64,000 nucleotides of DNA from Flavobacteriaceae bacterium S0862 (GCA_023015825.1 JALKAW010000001.1:62001-126000), one strand, 5' to 3'; positions 26,254 through 35,385 are shown, counted from the first letter of the stretch. The notes: a model not told the origin generated them from the sequence alone. Made by a program: numbers and translations.

Positions 26254-26507
26254 TGATGTTTTAATTCTTTCTTAAAGTTAGTTTGCAGTTTTTCTTTTTC
26301 ACAATTTTTAAGGCAATCTACTTCTGGGTTTTTTGTAAGCTTTGTTAGTTTGGCATTGTTAGCCGAATATTTTCTACAAGCTTTACAGTAAATTAAATGA
26401 ATATTAAGTTTGATTTTTTCCCATAAAGAAGCTTCATCATACTGGGTTTTATCACAAGTATGAGCTGCTTTATCGCATGAAACAAATAATTTAAAACCTT
26501 TACTCAT
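26247..26507 (-). CDS. Small Cys-rich protein, possible zinc-binding anti-sigma partner
   Basis: 86 residues with a His-x3-Cys-x2-Cys motif (IHLIYCKACRK, about residues 37-47), the pattern of zinc-binding anti-sigma domains, plus extra Cys in SCDKAAHTCDK and DCLKNCEK. It begins nine bases after the ECF sigma gene and is surely co-transcribed with it. No membrane segment is present, so it would be a soluble regulator, perhaps redox- or metal-sensitive. I do not recognise a named family. Confidence 0.65.
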   Translation of the reverse strand: MSKGFKLFVSCDKAAHTCDKTQYDEASLWEKIKLNIHLIYCKACRKYSANNAKLTKLTKNPEVDCLKNCEKEKLQTNFKKELKHHQ

Positions 26508-26516
26508 TATTCTATT

Positions 26517-27071
26517 TTAAAACCAATTTTTTTCCATACAAGAGGCTAAAGATGTTCTGGCTCTATGTATAATTACCCAAAGGTTAGACGCAGTGATACC
26601 CAATTCATTACAAATTGTCTCTGTCTCGTAACCCAATAATGTTTTCATTTTAAAAACTTCTGCTTGTTTGCGTGGTAATTTACTAATGCAATCATGAATT
26701 GCCAAACCAAGTTCCGTATTTTCTAAATTATTTTCAGCGGTTTTATCGAATGGGTCGGCTACACGGTGTTCGAGCCAATCACCTTCATTTTCGCCATCAA
26801 AATTTAGGTTCATTCTAACTTCAGCTTTGCTCTTATTTGAATTTATTTTCCGATAGTAGTCAATTATTTTTCGCTTTAAAATGGAAATTAGCCAAGTGCG
26901 TTCGCTTGCTTGTCCTTTAAAATTCTTCATGGATTTAAGTCCAGCAAAAAACGTTTCTTGTACTAAATCTTGAGCAGTCTCTCTGTCTCGCACACGTGTA
27001 ATGGTGTAGTTAAAGAGATAATTTGAATACAAATCTATCCACTTATTGGGATTTATTTCGTGACCTGACAT
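26517..27071 (-). CDS. ECF-type RNA polymerase sigma factor
   Basis: 184 residues with sigma region 2 (YNYT-like FNYTITRVRDRETAQDLVQETF, about 18-40, then FKGQASERTWLISILKRKIIDYYRK) and region 4 (LPRKQAEVFKMKTLLGYETETICNEL with helix-turn-helix to HRARTSLASCM). The linker between the regions is longer than in minimal ECF factors. It is followed at once by the small Cys-rich gene, a typical sigma/anti-sigma arrangement. Target promoters are unknown. Confidence 0.87.
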   Translation of the reverse strand: MSGHEINPNKWIDLYSNYLFNYTITRVRDRETAQDLVQETFFAGLKSMKNFKGQASERTWLISILKRKIIDYYRKINSNKSKAEVRMNLNFDGENEGDWLEHRVADPFDKTAENNLENTELGLAIHDCISKLPRKQAEVFKMKTLLGYETETICNELGITASNLWVIIHRARTSLASCMEKNWF

Positions 27072-27098
27072 AGATAGCTATTAATTTTTTTGCTCTTT

Positions 27099-27106
27099 CA
27101 AAAATA
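27099..27106 (-). promoter_or_regulatory. Predicted sigma-factor gene promoter -7 box
   Basis: TATTTTTG on the minus strand, 27 bases before the sigma gene ATG, matches TAnnTTTG. The -33 region has no clear TTTG. Confidence 0.45.
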
Positions 27107-27180
27107 GAATAAAAAGTGGACTTGTACTGTTTTTGTTATAAGTTTAGCATTGTTATGTATAGAAAGCATTTATGATGCGC

Positions 27181-29208
27181 TTATTTCAACAACCCAGCAC
27201 GCCTCAACAAAGCTTCAGGTTTTGGTTCTTGACCTCTAAAGCGTTTATAAAGTAACATTGGGTCTTGGGTACCACCTTGAGACAATACATGTTTCTTAAA
27301 TTTATTGGCAACTATTTTGTTGAAAATGCCTTTTTCTTTAAAATATTCAAAAGCATCAGCATCTAACACTTCGGCCCATTTATAACTGTAATATCCAGAA
27401 GAATAACCACCTTGAAAAATATGTGCAAATGCCGTACTCATACAATTTTCTGCTACATCGGGATATAACTGTGTATCGCCAAAGGCTTTTACTTCTTGTG
27501 CTTTTACATTGGTAATTTTTGAAGGATCTTGACCATGCCAACTCATATCGAGTAAGCCAAAACTTATTTGACGAAGTGTTTGCATCCCTTCATGAAAGGT
27601 TGAAGATTTCTTAATTTTATTTACCAAATCCATTGGAATCACTTCATTGTTTTCGTAATGCCTTGCAAATAACTCTAAAGCTTCTTTTTCGTAGCACCAG
27701 TTTTCCATGACCTGACTTGGTAGTTCTACAAAATCCCAATACACCGAAGTTCCTGATAAACTAGGATAGGTTGTATTGGCTAGCATACCATGAAGCGCAT
27801 GACCAAATTCATGAAACAAAGTTGTGACTTCGTTAAATGTTAGAAGCGACGGTTTGCTTTTTGTTGGTTTTGTGAAATTACAAACAATAGAGACGTGAGG
27901 TCTTTCTTCCTTGCCATTTTGAACATATTGTGGTTTATAGGAAGTCATCCACGCGCCATTACGTTTTCCTGGTCTTGGAAAGAAATCTGCATAAAAAATA
28001 GATACTAAATCACCTTTGCTATCAGTAACTTTATATGTCAGTACATCATTGTGATATTTATCAATCGTATCAATTCCTTCAAAATTTAAGTCAAACAATT
28101 TGTTGGCAACTGTAAAAGCACCGTTTATAACATTTTCAAGCTTGAAATAGGGTTTGAGCTTCTCGTCATCTAAGTCAAAAAGTTTTTGTTTTAATTTTTC
28201 TGAATAGTAAGCAGAGTCCCATTTTTGCAGCTTATCAATCTTGTCTAAATCTTTCGCAAAATTTTCAAGGTCATTAAATTCGCTTTTTGCTGCTGGTTTT
28301 GCTTTTTCCAATAATTCGTTTAGAAAGTTTTCAACTTTTTCAGGTGTTTTTGCCATACGCTCTTCCAATACAAAATGTGCGTGTGTTTTATAACCTAATA
28401 ATTGTGCACGTTTAAAGCGAAGATTTGCTATTTTAATAACAATGTTTTGATTATCTAACTCGTCATTTTTAAATGCTTTACTACCAAAGGCTAGTGATAG
28501 CTTTTTACGTAACTCACGGTTATCAGTATAGGTCATAAAGGGTATATAGCTTGGGTAATCTAAAGTAATTAACCAACCTTCTTTGTTTTTACTTTCTGCC
28601 AATTGCTTTGCTGCTTCTTTAGCACCATCAGGTAATCCAGACAAATCATTTTCATCAGTAATTAGCATTTCAAACTTGTTAGTTTCAGCTAATACATTCT
28701 CTCCAAATTTTAGCTTTAACTTACTAAGTTCTTTGTCAATAGTACGTAGTTCCTCTTTTTTATCTTCAGGAAGATTCGCGCCATTTCTTGAAAAACTTTT
28801 ATAGCGTTTATCTAATAGTGTTTTTTGCTCTTCATTTAGATTTTTAGGCTTTGAATTGTAAACTGATTTTATACGTTTAAACAAATCTTCATTTAAAGTG
28901 ATGTCGTTACCAAACTCTGAAAGTAAAGGAGAGACTTCTTGTGCAATTTTTTGAATTTCATCATTAGTCTCGGCAGCATTTAAATTAAAAAAGATACTTG
29001 AAATTCTATCCAATTCTTGACCAGAAAATTCTAAGGCTTCTATAGTATTTTTAAAAGAAGGGCTTTCTGTATTTTTAACAATTGCATCAATTTCTTTTCT
29101 AGCTTTTTTAATGGCACTTTTAAAAGCAGGAAGAAAATCTTCATTCTTTATTTTTGAAAATGGAGCAGTATTAAATGGTGTTGAAAATTCTTGATTTAGG
29201 ATGGACAT
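27181..29208 (-). CDS. M3-family oligopeptidase (oligopeptidase A / Dcp type)
   Basis: Zinc metallopeptidase of 675 residues that cleaves short peptides. The active site is HEFGHALHGML near residue 466, with the third zinc ligand Glu in ELPSQVMENW about 25 residues on. The C-terminal signature FAHIFQGGYSSGYYSYKWAE is typical of the family. No signal peptide is visible, so it is probably cytosolic. It stands alone in its orientation, 222 bases from purE. Oligopeptidase A and dipeptidyl carboxypeptidase cannot be separated by eye. Confidence 0.9.
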   Translation of the reverse strand: MSILNQEFSTPFNTAPFSKIKNEDFLPAFKSAIKKARKEIDAIVKNTESPSFKNTIEALEFSGQELDRISSIFFNLNAAETNDEIQKIAQEVSPLLSEFGNDITLNEDLFKRIKSVYNSKPKNLNEEQKTLLDKRYKSFSRNGANLPEDKKEELRTIDKELSKLKLKFGENVLAETNKFEMLITDENDLSGLPDGAKEAAKQLAESKNKEGWLITLDYPSYIPFMTYTDNRELRKKLSLAFGSKAFKNDELDNQNIVIKIANLRFKRAQLLGYKTHAHFVLEERMAKTPEKVENFLNELLEKAKPAAKSEFNDLENFAKDLDKIDKLQKWDSAYYSEKLKQKLFDLDDEKLKPYFKLENVINGAFTVANKLFDLNFEGIDTIDKYHNDVLTYKVTDSKGDLVSIFYADFFPRPGKRNGAWMTSYKPQYVQNGKEERPHVSIVCNFTKPTKSKPSLLTFNEVTTLFHEFGHALHGMLANTTYPSLSGTSVYWDFVELPSQVMENWCYEKEALELFARHYENNEVIPMDLVNKIKKSSTFHEGMQTLRQISFGLLDMSWHGQDPSKITNVKAQEVKAFGDTQLYPDVAENCMSTAFAHIFQGGYSSGYYSYKWAEVLDADAFEYFKEKGIFNKIVANKFKKHVLSQGGTQDPMLLYKRFRGQEPKPEALLRRAGLLK

Positions 29209-29408
29209 TTTTGGATAAAAATTAAATTGATAAATAATTATTAGAAATTGGATTACAAAAAAGTTAATTCTATAAGTATTTTCTGTCTAAATCATTGATG
29301 TTATGAATAGTAATTAACAATTTACAGTTAACATTGAATATTTATTCTACTTTCGCGTCAAATTTTTAAAGAGAATCTTCACTCTTAATAAAAATTAATA
29401 GCAAATGT

Positions 29409-29433
29409 AAAACCTCGATTTTTTCGAGGTTTT
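29409..29433 (-). terminator. Terminator of purKE
   Basis: A 10-bp perfect stem, AAAACCTCGA with TCGAGGTTTT, around a loop of T (plus strand). It overlaps the purE stop codon. A-rich and T-rich flanks allow function on either strand. Confidence 0.75.
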
Positions 29434-29917
29434 ATTGTTTTATAGATTTTGAAGCTTCAATCACTTTAGCCTTTAAGCCTTCTTTATAAATAAGTACTTT
29501 ATCTAATATACACTTATCTGAAGCACCAATAATTTGAGCCGCTAAAATACCTGCATTTTTTGCACCATCTAAAGCTACTGTAGCTACAGGAACACCTCCA
29601 GGCATTTGTAAAATGGATAGAACAGAGTCCCAACCATCAATTGAGTTTCTTGATTTTACAGGAACACCAATTACAGGTAAAGGTGATAATGAAGCTATCA
29701 TTCCTGGTAAATGTGCCGCACCTCCAGCACCAGCGATGATTACTTTTAAGCCTCTAGTATGTGCATTTTTTCCATAATCAAACATCTTTTCTGGTGTTCT
29801 ATGAGCTGAAACAATATCGACTTCAACGTCTATATCAAATCCTTTTAAAATATCTATCGCTTCTTGCATAATAGGAAGGTCACTATTACTTCCCATAATT
29901 ATTCCTACTTGTGCCAT
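29432..29917 (-). CDS. purE: N5-carboxyaminoimidazole ribonucleotide mutase PurE
   Basis: Class I PurE, 161 residues: converts N5-CAIR to CAIR in purine synthesis. Motifs are MGSNSDLP at the N-terminus, SAHRTPEKMFDY near residue 40 and AGGAAHLPGMIA near residue 68. I start at ATG 29917, one base after the purK stop, because the product then begins MAQVGIIMGSNSD; the GTG nine bases upstream overlaps purK. Its class depends on PurK for substrate, which the adjacent gene supplies. Confidence 0.95.
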   Translation of the reverse strand: MAQVGIIMGSNSDLPIMQEAIDILKGFDIDVEVDIVSAHRTPEKMFDYGKNAHTRGLKVIIAGAGGAAHLPGMIASLSPLPVIGVPVKSRNSIDGWDSVLSILQMPGGVPVATVALDGAKNAGILAAQIIGASDKCILDKVLIYKEGLKAKVIEASKSIKQ

Positions 29918-29918
29918 A

Positions 29919-31073
29919 TTATTCACTTATTACTTTTATTTTCTTTTTTACTTCGGCTGCTATTTTACGTGCTTCATTAATATCTTCATGCACAATAGTT
30001 ACATGTCCCATTTTACGAAATGGTCTGGTTTGCTTTTTGCCGTAAATATGTGGTGTCACGCCATCCATAGACATAATATTCTCTATGTTTTTGTAAACGA
30101 CATTTCCTGTGTAATCTTCAGCACCAACTAAATTAACCATAATACCTCCAACTTTACTATCGGTTTTTCCTAACGGTAAATTTAAAATAGCTCTTAAGTG
30201 TTGTTCAAACTGCGAGGTATAACTTGCTTCAATAGTATGATGTCCAGAATTATGAGGTCTAGGTGCTACTTCGTTTATTAAAATGTCGTCATCTTTGGTT
30301 TGAAACATTTCTACAGCTAATAAACCAACATGCTTAAAAGCAGCTGATGTTTTTAAAGCCACCAATTCAGCCTTTAGAGCAACTTCTTTTGAAATCCTTG
30401 CAGGACAAATTACATATTCTACTTGATTGGCTTCAGGATGAAATTCCATTTCAACCACAGGATAAACTTTTACTTTACCATCAGCATTTCTTGCAACAAT
30501 TACCGATAATTCATTTTTAAACGGAATTAATGTTTCTGTAATACACTCTACATTTGGTAACTCATCTAAATCGGAATGAGAGCGCACAACTTTAACACCT
30601 GTACCATCATAACCAAATCTAGCACTTTTCCACACAAATGGGAACTCCAATGTCTCGTGTTGAATGGCTGTTAAAATTTCGTCTAGATATGCAAATCTTG
30701 AAAAAGGTGCAGTAGGAAGGTTGTTATCTATGTAAAATAATTTTTGCTTTGCCTTATTTTGAATAGTTCGTAATGTTTTAGCCGAAGGAAACACTTTAAT
30801 GCCTTCTCGTTCTAGCTTTTCTAGAGCATCCACATTTACATTTTCAATTTCAATGGTTAAGATATCTACTTTTTTGCCAAACTGGTATACAGTATCAAAG
30901 TCCATTAAATCACCTTGGTAAAACTCGTTACAGGCAATTTTACAAGGCGCTTCGTTACTAGGGTCTAAAACACATGTGTAAATATCGAATTTTCTAGTGT
31001 CATTAAGTAGCATCTTACCAAGTTGTCCACCACCTAGAATACCTAATTTGAAATTGGAAGAAAAATAGTTCAT
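29919..31073 (-). CDS. purK: N5-carboxyaminoimidazole ribonucleotide synthase PurK
   Basis: ATP-grasp enzyme of 384 residues making N5-CAIR from AIR, ATP and bicarbonate. The N-terminus LGILGGGQLGKML is characteristic, the ATP-grasp core includes WKSARFGYDGTGV near residue 155, and NEVAPRPHNSGHHT near residue 265 is the metal/substrate site. It forms an operon with purE, preceded by a good -7 box. Confidence 0.95.
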   Translation of the reverse strand: MNYFSSNFKLGILGGGQLGKMLLNDTRKFDIYTCVLDPSNEAPCKIACNEFYQGDLMDFDTVYQFGKKVDILTIEIENVNVDALEKLEREGIKVFPSAKTLRTIQNKAKQKLFYIDNNLPTAPFSRFAYLDEILTAIQHETLEFPFVWKSARFGYDGTGVKVVRSHSDLDELPNVECITETLIPFKNELSVIVARNADGKVKVYPVVEMEFHPEANQVEYVICPARISKEVALKAELVALKTSAAFKHVGLLAVEMFQTKDDDILINEVAPRPHNSGHHTIEASYTSQFEQHLRAILNLPLGKTDSKVGGIMVNLVGAEDYTGNVVYKNIENIMSMDGVTPHIYGKKQTRPFRKMGHVTIVHEDINEARKIAAEVKKKIKVISE

Positions 31074-31109
31074 TTTAAAAATATCACCTTGTTTTTCGTA
31101 TTTTCAATG

Positions 31110-31117
31110 CAAAAATA
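31110..31117 (-). promoter_or_regulatory. Predicted purKE promoter
   Basis: TATTTTTG (followed by C) on the minus strand with a TTGG-like -33 box about 16 bases upstream, 37 bases before the purK ATG. Confidence 0.55.
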
Positions 31118-31183
31118 CATTTAAATATTGAACCAATTTCTAAAAACATAAATCAAAATATCGTTTAAACCTAATCAATTGAT

Positions 31184-31192
31184 TATCTTTGC
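31184..31192 (+). promoter_or_regulatory. Predicted hpt-adk promoter, decides the start codon
   Basis: TATCTTTGC is a full match to the Bacteroidota -7 box. It covers an in-frame TTG at 31189 that would otherwise extend the reading frame, so translation must begin downstream, at GTG 31213. Confidence 0.65.
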
Positions 31193-31212
31193 CTCTTTCA
31201 AAATTTAATAAG

Positions 31213-32322
31213 GTGATAAAGCTTCACGATAAATATTTTAAACCGTTTATTTCTGAACAAGAAATTGATGATGCCATCACAAAAATGGTTGATGAAGTTC
31301 TAGAGGATATTGGAGATGAAATCCCTGTGTTTGTAGGTATTTTAAATGGCTCATTTATGTTTGTGAGCGATTTTGTAAAAAAATACCCTAAGCCTTGTGA
31401 GGTAACGTTTATTAAACTAGCATCTTATGAAGGAGTGAAGTCTACTGAAGACATCCAGCGTCTTATTGGATTGACTCAGGATTTAACTGGAAGAACCGTT
31501 GTGATTCTTGAAGATATTATTGATACAGGTAATACGCTAGAAGAGGTTCATAGAATTTTTGAAAATGAAAATGTAAAATCATTACTAATTGCGACACTGT
31601 TTTACAAACCAGAAGCCTATAAAAAAGATTATAAATTACATTATGTAGGTATAGAAATTCCTAACAAATTTATTGTTGGATATGGATTAGATTATGATGG
31701 TTTAGGTAGGGACATACCAGAAGTTTACCAAATAAAAGCAACACAACACATGACAAACTTAGTTTTATTCGGCCCTCCAGGAGCGGGGAAAGGTACACAA
31801 GCCGAATTTTTAAAAGACAAATATAATTTAGTACACATTTCTACAGGAGATGTATTTCGATATAATATAAAGAACGAAACAGCTTTAGGAACTCTTGCAA
31901 AATCCTATATGGATAAGGGAGGGTTAGTTCCAGACGAAGTAACTATTAAAATGTTAAATGCCGAAGTAGAAAAAAACTCGGATGCTAACGGTTTTATTTT
32001 TGATGGTTTTCCGCGTACCGAAGCTCAAGCAAAAGCACTAGATGAATTAATGGCAGACAAAGACTCGAGTGTTAATGCGATGATAGCCTTAGAAGTTGAT
32101 GATGAAGTACTTGTTGGACGTTTATTGGAAAGAGGAAAAACTAGTGGTAGAGCTGATGATGCTGATGAAAGTATTATAAGAAATAGAATTGCTGAGTATT
32201 ATAATAAAACTGCAGTTTTAAAGAACTATTATTCAGCACAAAACAAATATTTTGGCGTTGATGGAGTAGGAAGTATTAAAGAAATAGCCGAACGTTTAAA
32301 TAAAGTGATTGATGCATTGTAA
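31213..32322 (+). CDS. Hypoxanthine phosphoribosyltransferase-adenylate kinase fusion
   Basis: A 369-residue protein joining two purine-salvage enzymes. Residues 1 to about 178 are an HPRT with PRPP loop VVILEDIIDTGNT; residues about 180-369 are a complete adenylate kinase with P-loop FGPPGAGKGTQ, DGFPRTEAQ and a short lid (RLLERGKTSGRADD) without zinc Cys. No stop or frameshift separates them. GTG 31213 is preferred because the -7 box overlaps the only earlier start. It follows purKE in the opposite direction, fitting shared nucleotide metabolism. Confidence 0.9.
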   Translation: MIKLHDKYFKPFISEQEIDDAITKMVDEVLEDIGDEIPVFVGILNGSFMFVSDFVKKYPKPCEVTFIKLASYEGVKSTEDIQRLIGLTQDLTGRTVVILEDIIDTGNTLEEVHRIFENENVKSLLIATLFYKPEAYKKDYKLHYVGIEIPNKFIVGYGLDYDGLGRDIPEVYQIKATQHMTNLVLFGPPGAGKGTQAEFLKDKYNLVHISTGDVFRYNIKNETALGTLAKSYMDKGGLVPDEVTIKMLNAEVEKNSDANGFIFDGFPRTEAQAKALDELMADKDSSVNAMIALEVDDEVLVGRLLERGKTSGRADDADESIIRNRIAEYYNKTAVLKNYYSAQNKYFGVDGVGSIKEIAERLNKVIDAL

Positions 32323-32357
32323 AATTGTTTTCAATTTCACATAAAAATTAATAATTT

Positions 32358-32379
32358 GATTCCTGCTAATGCAGGAATC
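32358..32379 (+). repeat. Perfect 9-bp palindrome (REP-like)
   Basis: GATTCCTGC and GCAGGAATC around the loop TAAT, 35 bases after the hpt-adk stop. No T run follows on the plus strand, so it is a weak terminator candidate; a dispersed REP-like repeat or mRNA end protector is possible. Confidence 0.55.
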
Positions 32380-32395
32380 TTAATATAAAAACAAC

Positions 32396-32452
32396 ATGAC
32401 TGAGGGTTTGAAATTAAAAGTAGGACAGCCAGTGGCTGTCAGGTATTTTTAA
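32396..32452 (+). other. Possible 18-codon leader ORF with hairpin upstream of obg
   Basis: ATG at 32396 opens an 18-residue frame starting MTEG, the same four residues that begin Obg, and ending at TAA 32450-32452. A 7-bp hairpin, GACAGCC with GGCTGTC (32424-32440), lies within its second half and is followed by ATTTTT. It could be a leader/attenuator, a terminator for hpt-adk, or the remnant of a duplicated obg start. No direct evidence of translation. Confidence 0.3.
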
Positions 32453-32486
32453 AAGAATAATTGGTCAATAATAAATAACAAATAAG

Positions 32487-33485
32487 ATGACAGAGGGTAA
32501 TTTTGTTGATTATGTAAAGATATTTGCTTCTTCTGGAAATGGAGGGAAGGGATCTGTGCATCTTCATCGTGAAAAATATATTACCAAAGGAGGTCCCGAT
32601 GGTGGTGATGGCGGACGCGGAGGTCATGTTATAATTAGAGGTAATGAAAATCTTTGGACGCTCTATCATTTAAAGTTTAAAAAGCACTTTAAAGCAGGTC
32701 ATGGAGGTCATGGTAGCAAAAGTAGAAGTACTGGGGCCGATGGTGAAGATGTCTACGTTGATGTGCCTTTAGGAACTGTTGTAAGAGATTCTGAAACCGA
32801 TGAAATTCTTTTTGAAATAACTGAGCATAACGAAGAAAAGATTTTGTGTGAAGGTGGAATGGGTGGACGAGGTAATTGGCATTTTAAAAGTTCTACAAAC
32901 CAAACTCCTAGATATGCGCAACCAGGAATTCCATTAGAAGAAAAACGTGTAACTATTGAGCTGAAGCTTTTAGCTGATGTTGGGTTGGTTGGATTCCCAA
33001 ATGCTGGAAAATCGACTTTATTGTCAGTGATAACTTCTGCAAAACCAAAAATTGCCGATTACGAATTTACGACGCTTAAACCAAATTTAGGTATTGTTGA
33101 ATATAGAGATTTTCAGTCGTTTGTAATGGCAGATATTCCTGGAATTATTGAAGGTGCTGCCGAAGGTAAAGGCCTTGGTCATTACTTTCTTAGACATATT
33201 GAGCGTAATTCAATTTTATTGTTTTTAATCCCTGCAGATGCTGACGATATTCACAAACAATACGATATTTTGCTTGATGAATTACGACGATACAACCCTG
33301 AGATGTTGGATAAAGAACGATTTGTAGCTGTTTCTAAAAGTGATTTGTTGGATGATGAACTAAAAGCTGAATTAAAAGTAGAACTAGATAATAATTTGCC
33401 AATTGACTATATGTTTATATCTTCGGTTGCACAACAAGGAATTACCGAGCTAAAAGATAAGCTTTGGAAAATGCTTAATTCTTAA
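32487..33485 (+). CDS. obg: Obg/CgtA GTPase
   Basis: Essential large-ribosome-subunit assembly GTPase, 332 residues. The Gly-rich Obg fold spans about residues 1-160 ([14 protein letters not shown]), then the G domain with G1 [11 protein letters not shown]3 DIPGIIEGA and a G4-like SKSD. The variable C-terminal domain of some Obg proteins is absent. The channel gene follows 10 bases later. Confidence 0.95.
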   Translation: MTEGNFVDYVKIFASSGNGGKGSVHLHREKYITKGGPDGGDGGRGGHVIIRGNENLWTLYHLKFKKHFKAGHGGHGSKSRSTGADGEDVYVDVPLGTVVRDSETDEILFEITEHNEEKILCEGGMGGRGNWHFKSSTNQTPRYAQPGIPLEEKRVTIELKLLADVGLVGFPNAGKSTLLSVITSAKPKIADYEFTTLKPNLGIVEYRDFQSFVMADIPGIIEGAAEGKGLGHYFLRHIERNSILLFLIPADADDIHKQYDILLDELRRYNPEMLDKERFVAVSKSDLLDDELKAELKVELDNNLPIDYMFISSVAQQGITELKDKLWKMLNS

Positions 33486-33495
33486 ATTAGTTCTT

Positions 33496-34200
33496 ATGAG
33501 AGCATTTATAAAGAGCTTCGTTGAGTTTAATGATAATAAATTAAGCAAATGGTTTGCTTTTTTTATTCAAGCTCTTATTTTATTGTCTTTAGTGACATTT
33601 TCGGTTGAAACATTACCAAATTTAAAACCACAAACTCAGACCGCTTTAAGAGCTATTGAAATTTTCTGTGTGGTAGTTTTTACCATAGAATATATTTTAA
33701 GAATTTATGTAGCAGACAGTAAACCAAAATTCATTTTTAGTTTTTTCGGTCTTATTGACCTTGTTGCGATACTTCCATTTTACTTGTCCTTTGGAGTAGA
33801 TTTACGCTCCTTAAGAGCTTTACGTTTTTTACGTTTGTTCAGGATTTTAAAACTGGTTCGTTATAATAGAGCAATGAATCACTTTGCACGAGCCATAAAA
33901 TCTGCAAAAGAAGAGATACTGTTATTTATTGTTATTACTTTAATGCTCATATACTTCTCTGCAGTAGGTATTTACTATTTCGAGAATGAAGCACAGCCAG
34001 AACACTTTACATCAATTTTTGATAGTCTATGGTGGGCAATAATCACCTTGACGACCGTTGGATACGGTGATGTATACCCAATTACTGTAGGAGGCAAAGT
34101 ATTTACATTTTTTATATTAATGATTGGTTTGGGTATTGTGGCAATTCCAACAGGAATTATTTCATCAGCTTTAACACGCTCTGTAGATAAAAAGGAATAA
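33496..34200 (+). CDS. Voltage-gated potassium channel-like protein
   Basis: 234-residue six-helix ion transporter. A voltage-sensor-like helix carries regularly spaced Arg (RSLRALRFLRLFRILKLVR, about 96-114), and the pore loop contains the selectivity filter TTVGYGD near residue 190. Bacterial Kv-type tetrameric channel is the likely form. It starts 10 bases after obg and is probably co-transcribed. Confidence 0.9.
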   Translation: MRAFIKSFVEFNDNKLSKWFAFFIQALILLSLVTFSVETLPNLKPQTQTALRAIEIFCVVVFTIEYILRIYVADSKPKFIFSFFGLIDLVAILPFYLSFGVDLRSLRALRFLRLFRILKLVRYNRAMNHFARAIKSAKEEILLFIVITLMLIYFSAVGIYYFENEAQPEHFTSIFDSLWWAIITLTTVGYGDVYPITVGGKVFTFFILMIGLGIVAIPTGIISSALTRSVDKKE

Positions 34201-34231
34201 TTTTTGATTAACTTTAATAAAAATTAAGTTG

Positions 34232-34753
34232 ATGAAAAAGATATTAGCCCTACTAACTGTAATCACTTTTACATCGTGTGCATCAATTTATGTAAATTAC
34301 GATTACGAAAAGCAAACAGATTTTACTAAATACAAAACCTATAATTACTATTCTGATATTGAATCGGGACTAAGTGAACTTGATACCAAACGATTACTAG
34401 ATGCTTTAGATGAAGCTTTGCTTCTCAAAGGATTAACATTATCAGACACTCCAGATTTTTTTGTAGATATTACAAGTTCTGAATTTCAAAATGCTCAAAG
34501 GAATTCTGTAGGTGTTGGTGTTGGAGGAAGTGGTCGTAATGTCGGAGGCGGTATTTCTATTGGTTTACCAATTGGTCAACCTAAATTGAGTAGACAAATA
34601 GTATTCGATTTCCACGATGAAAATGGTATTGGACTCTTTTGGCAAGCTATAAGCGAATCTGGTTATAATCCAAATGCATCACCAGAGCAAAAAGAAGCTC
34701 GTATGAAAGCCATTGTAGATAAAGTACTAAAAGGGTATCCTCCCAAAAAGTAA
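34232..34753 (+). CDS. DUF4136-type lipoprotein
   Basis: 173 residues from ATG 34232, with a lipoprotein signal ending TFTSC. The rest resembles DUF4136 proteins: YDYEKQTDFTKYKTYNYY near residue 25, then VDITSSEF and a Gly-rich turn of about 20 residues, ending in a conserved Lys/Pro tail. Envelope location expected; function unknown. Confidence 0.75.
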   Translation: MKKILALLTVITFTSCASIYVNYDYEKQTDFTKYKTYNYYSDIESGLSELDTKRLLDALDEALLLKGLTLSDTPDFFVDITSSEFQNAQRNSVGVGVGGSGRNVGGGISIGLPIGQPKLSRQIVFDFHDENGIGLFWQAISESGYNPNASPEQKEARMKAIVDKVLKGYPPKK

Positions 34754-34839
34754 TGCTTTTTTATAGTTAAGCCTGTCTTAATTCGTTTTTAATACGATTT
34801 GTAATTCCTTAATTGGGATTAAATAAATCAATCATAAAA

Positions 34840-35385
34840 ATGAAAACACCTGCCAAGTTATTAATTTTTACAATTTTTACAGTTTCAGTTCAAGCTCAAA
34901 ATACCATTGAAGCTCCAAAAGGCTTCACAAATGACATTGGAAACATGGTGTCAATGCTCGATAATTTGAAACAGCGTGTAGAGCGACTGGTAGTTAACCT
35001 AAATCAAGAGCAAACAGATTTCTTATTAGATGAGAATGCTAATAGAATAGGAGCAATCATTTATCATTTAGCAGCAACCGAAGCTTATTATCAAGTCTAT
35101 ACTTTTGAAAATAGAGGTTTTAATAAAGAAGAAAGAGAAAAATGGGATATGGGCTTTAAACTTAGGTGCTAAAGCTAGAAACGAGTTACAAGGTAAACCT
35201 ATTCAATATTATTTAGATATTTATAACGATGTTAGAGCTAAAACTAAGAGCTTTTAAAAACCAAAGATGACAAATGGTTTTCTAAAAAGAATAGAAGTAT
35301 GAGTAATCATTGGGCATGGTTTCACCTAATGGAGCATCAAGCAAATCACATGGGACAATTGGCTTTTTATAAGCCTCTTTTTTAT
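34840..35385 (+). pseudogene. Frameshifted DinB-family secreted protein
   Basis: Reading starts at ATG 34840 with a signal peptide (ends VQAQ) and a DinB-like helical domain. Near 35150 the frame breaks: the match continues one frame over as ALNLGAKARNELQGKP. It breaks again near 35256, where one T appears missing, and resumes as KTKDDKWFSKKNRSMSNHWAWFHLMEHQANHMGQLAFYK. After that no stop is found before the end of the convergent alpha-2-macroglobulin gene. Two frameshifts and a lost stop make a functional product unlikely, unless they are sequencing errors. Confidence 0.8.

Noticed and set aside
31189-31212. TTG at 31189 as the hpt-adk start
   Set aside because: It is part of the TATCTTTGC promoter box and would precede the transcript start.
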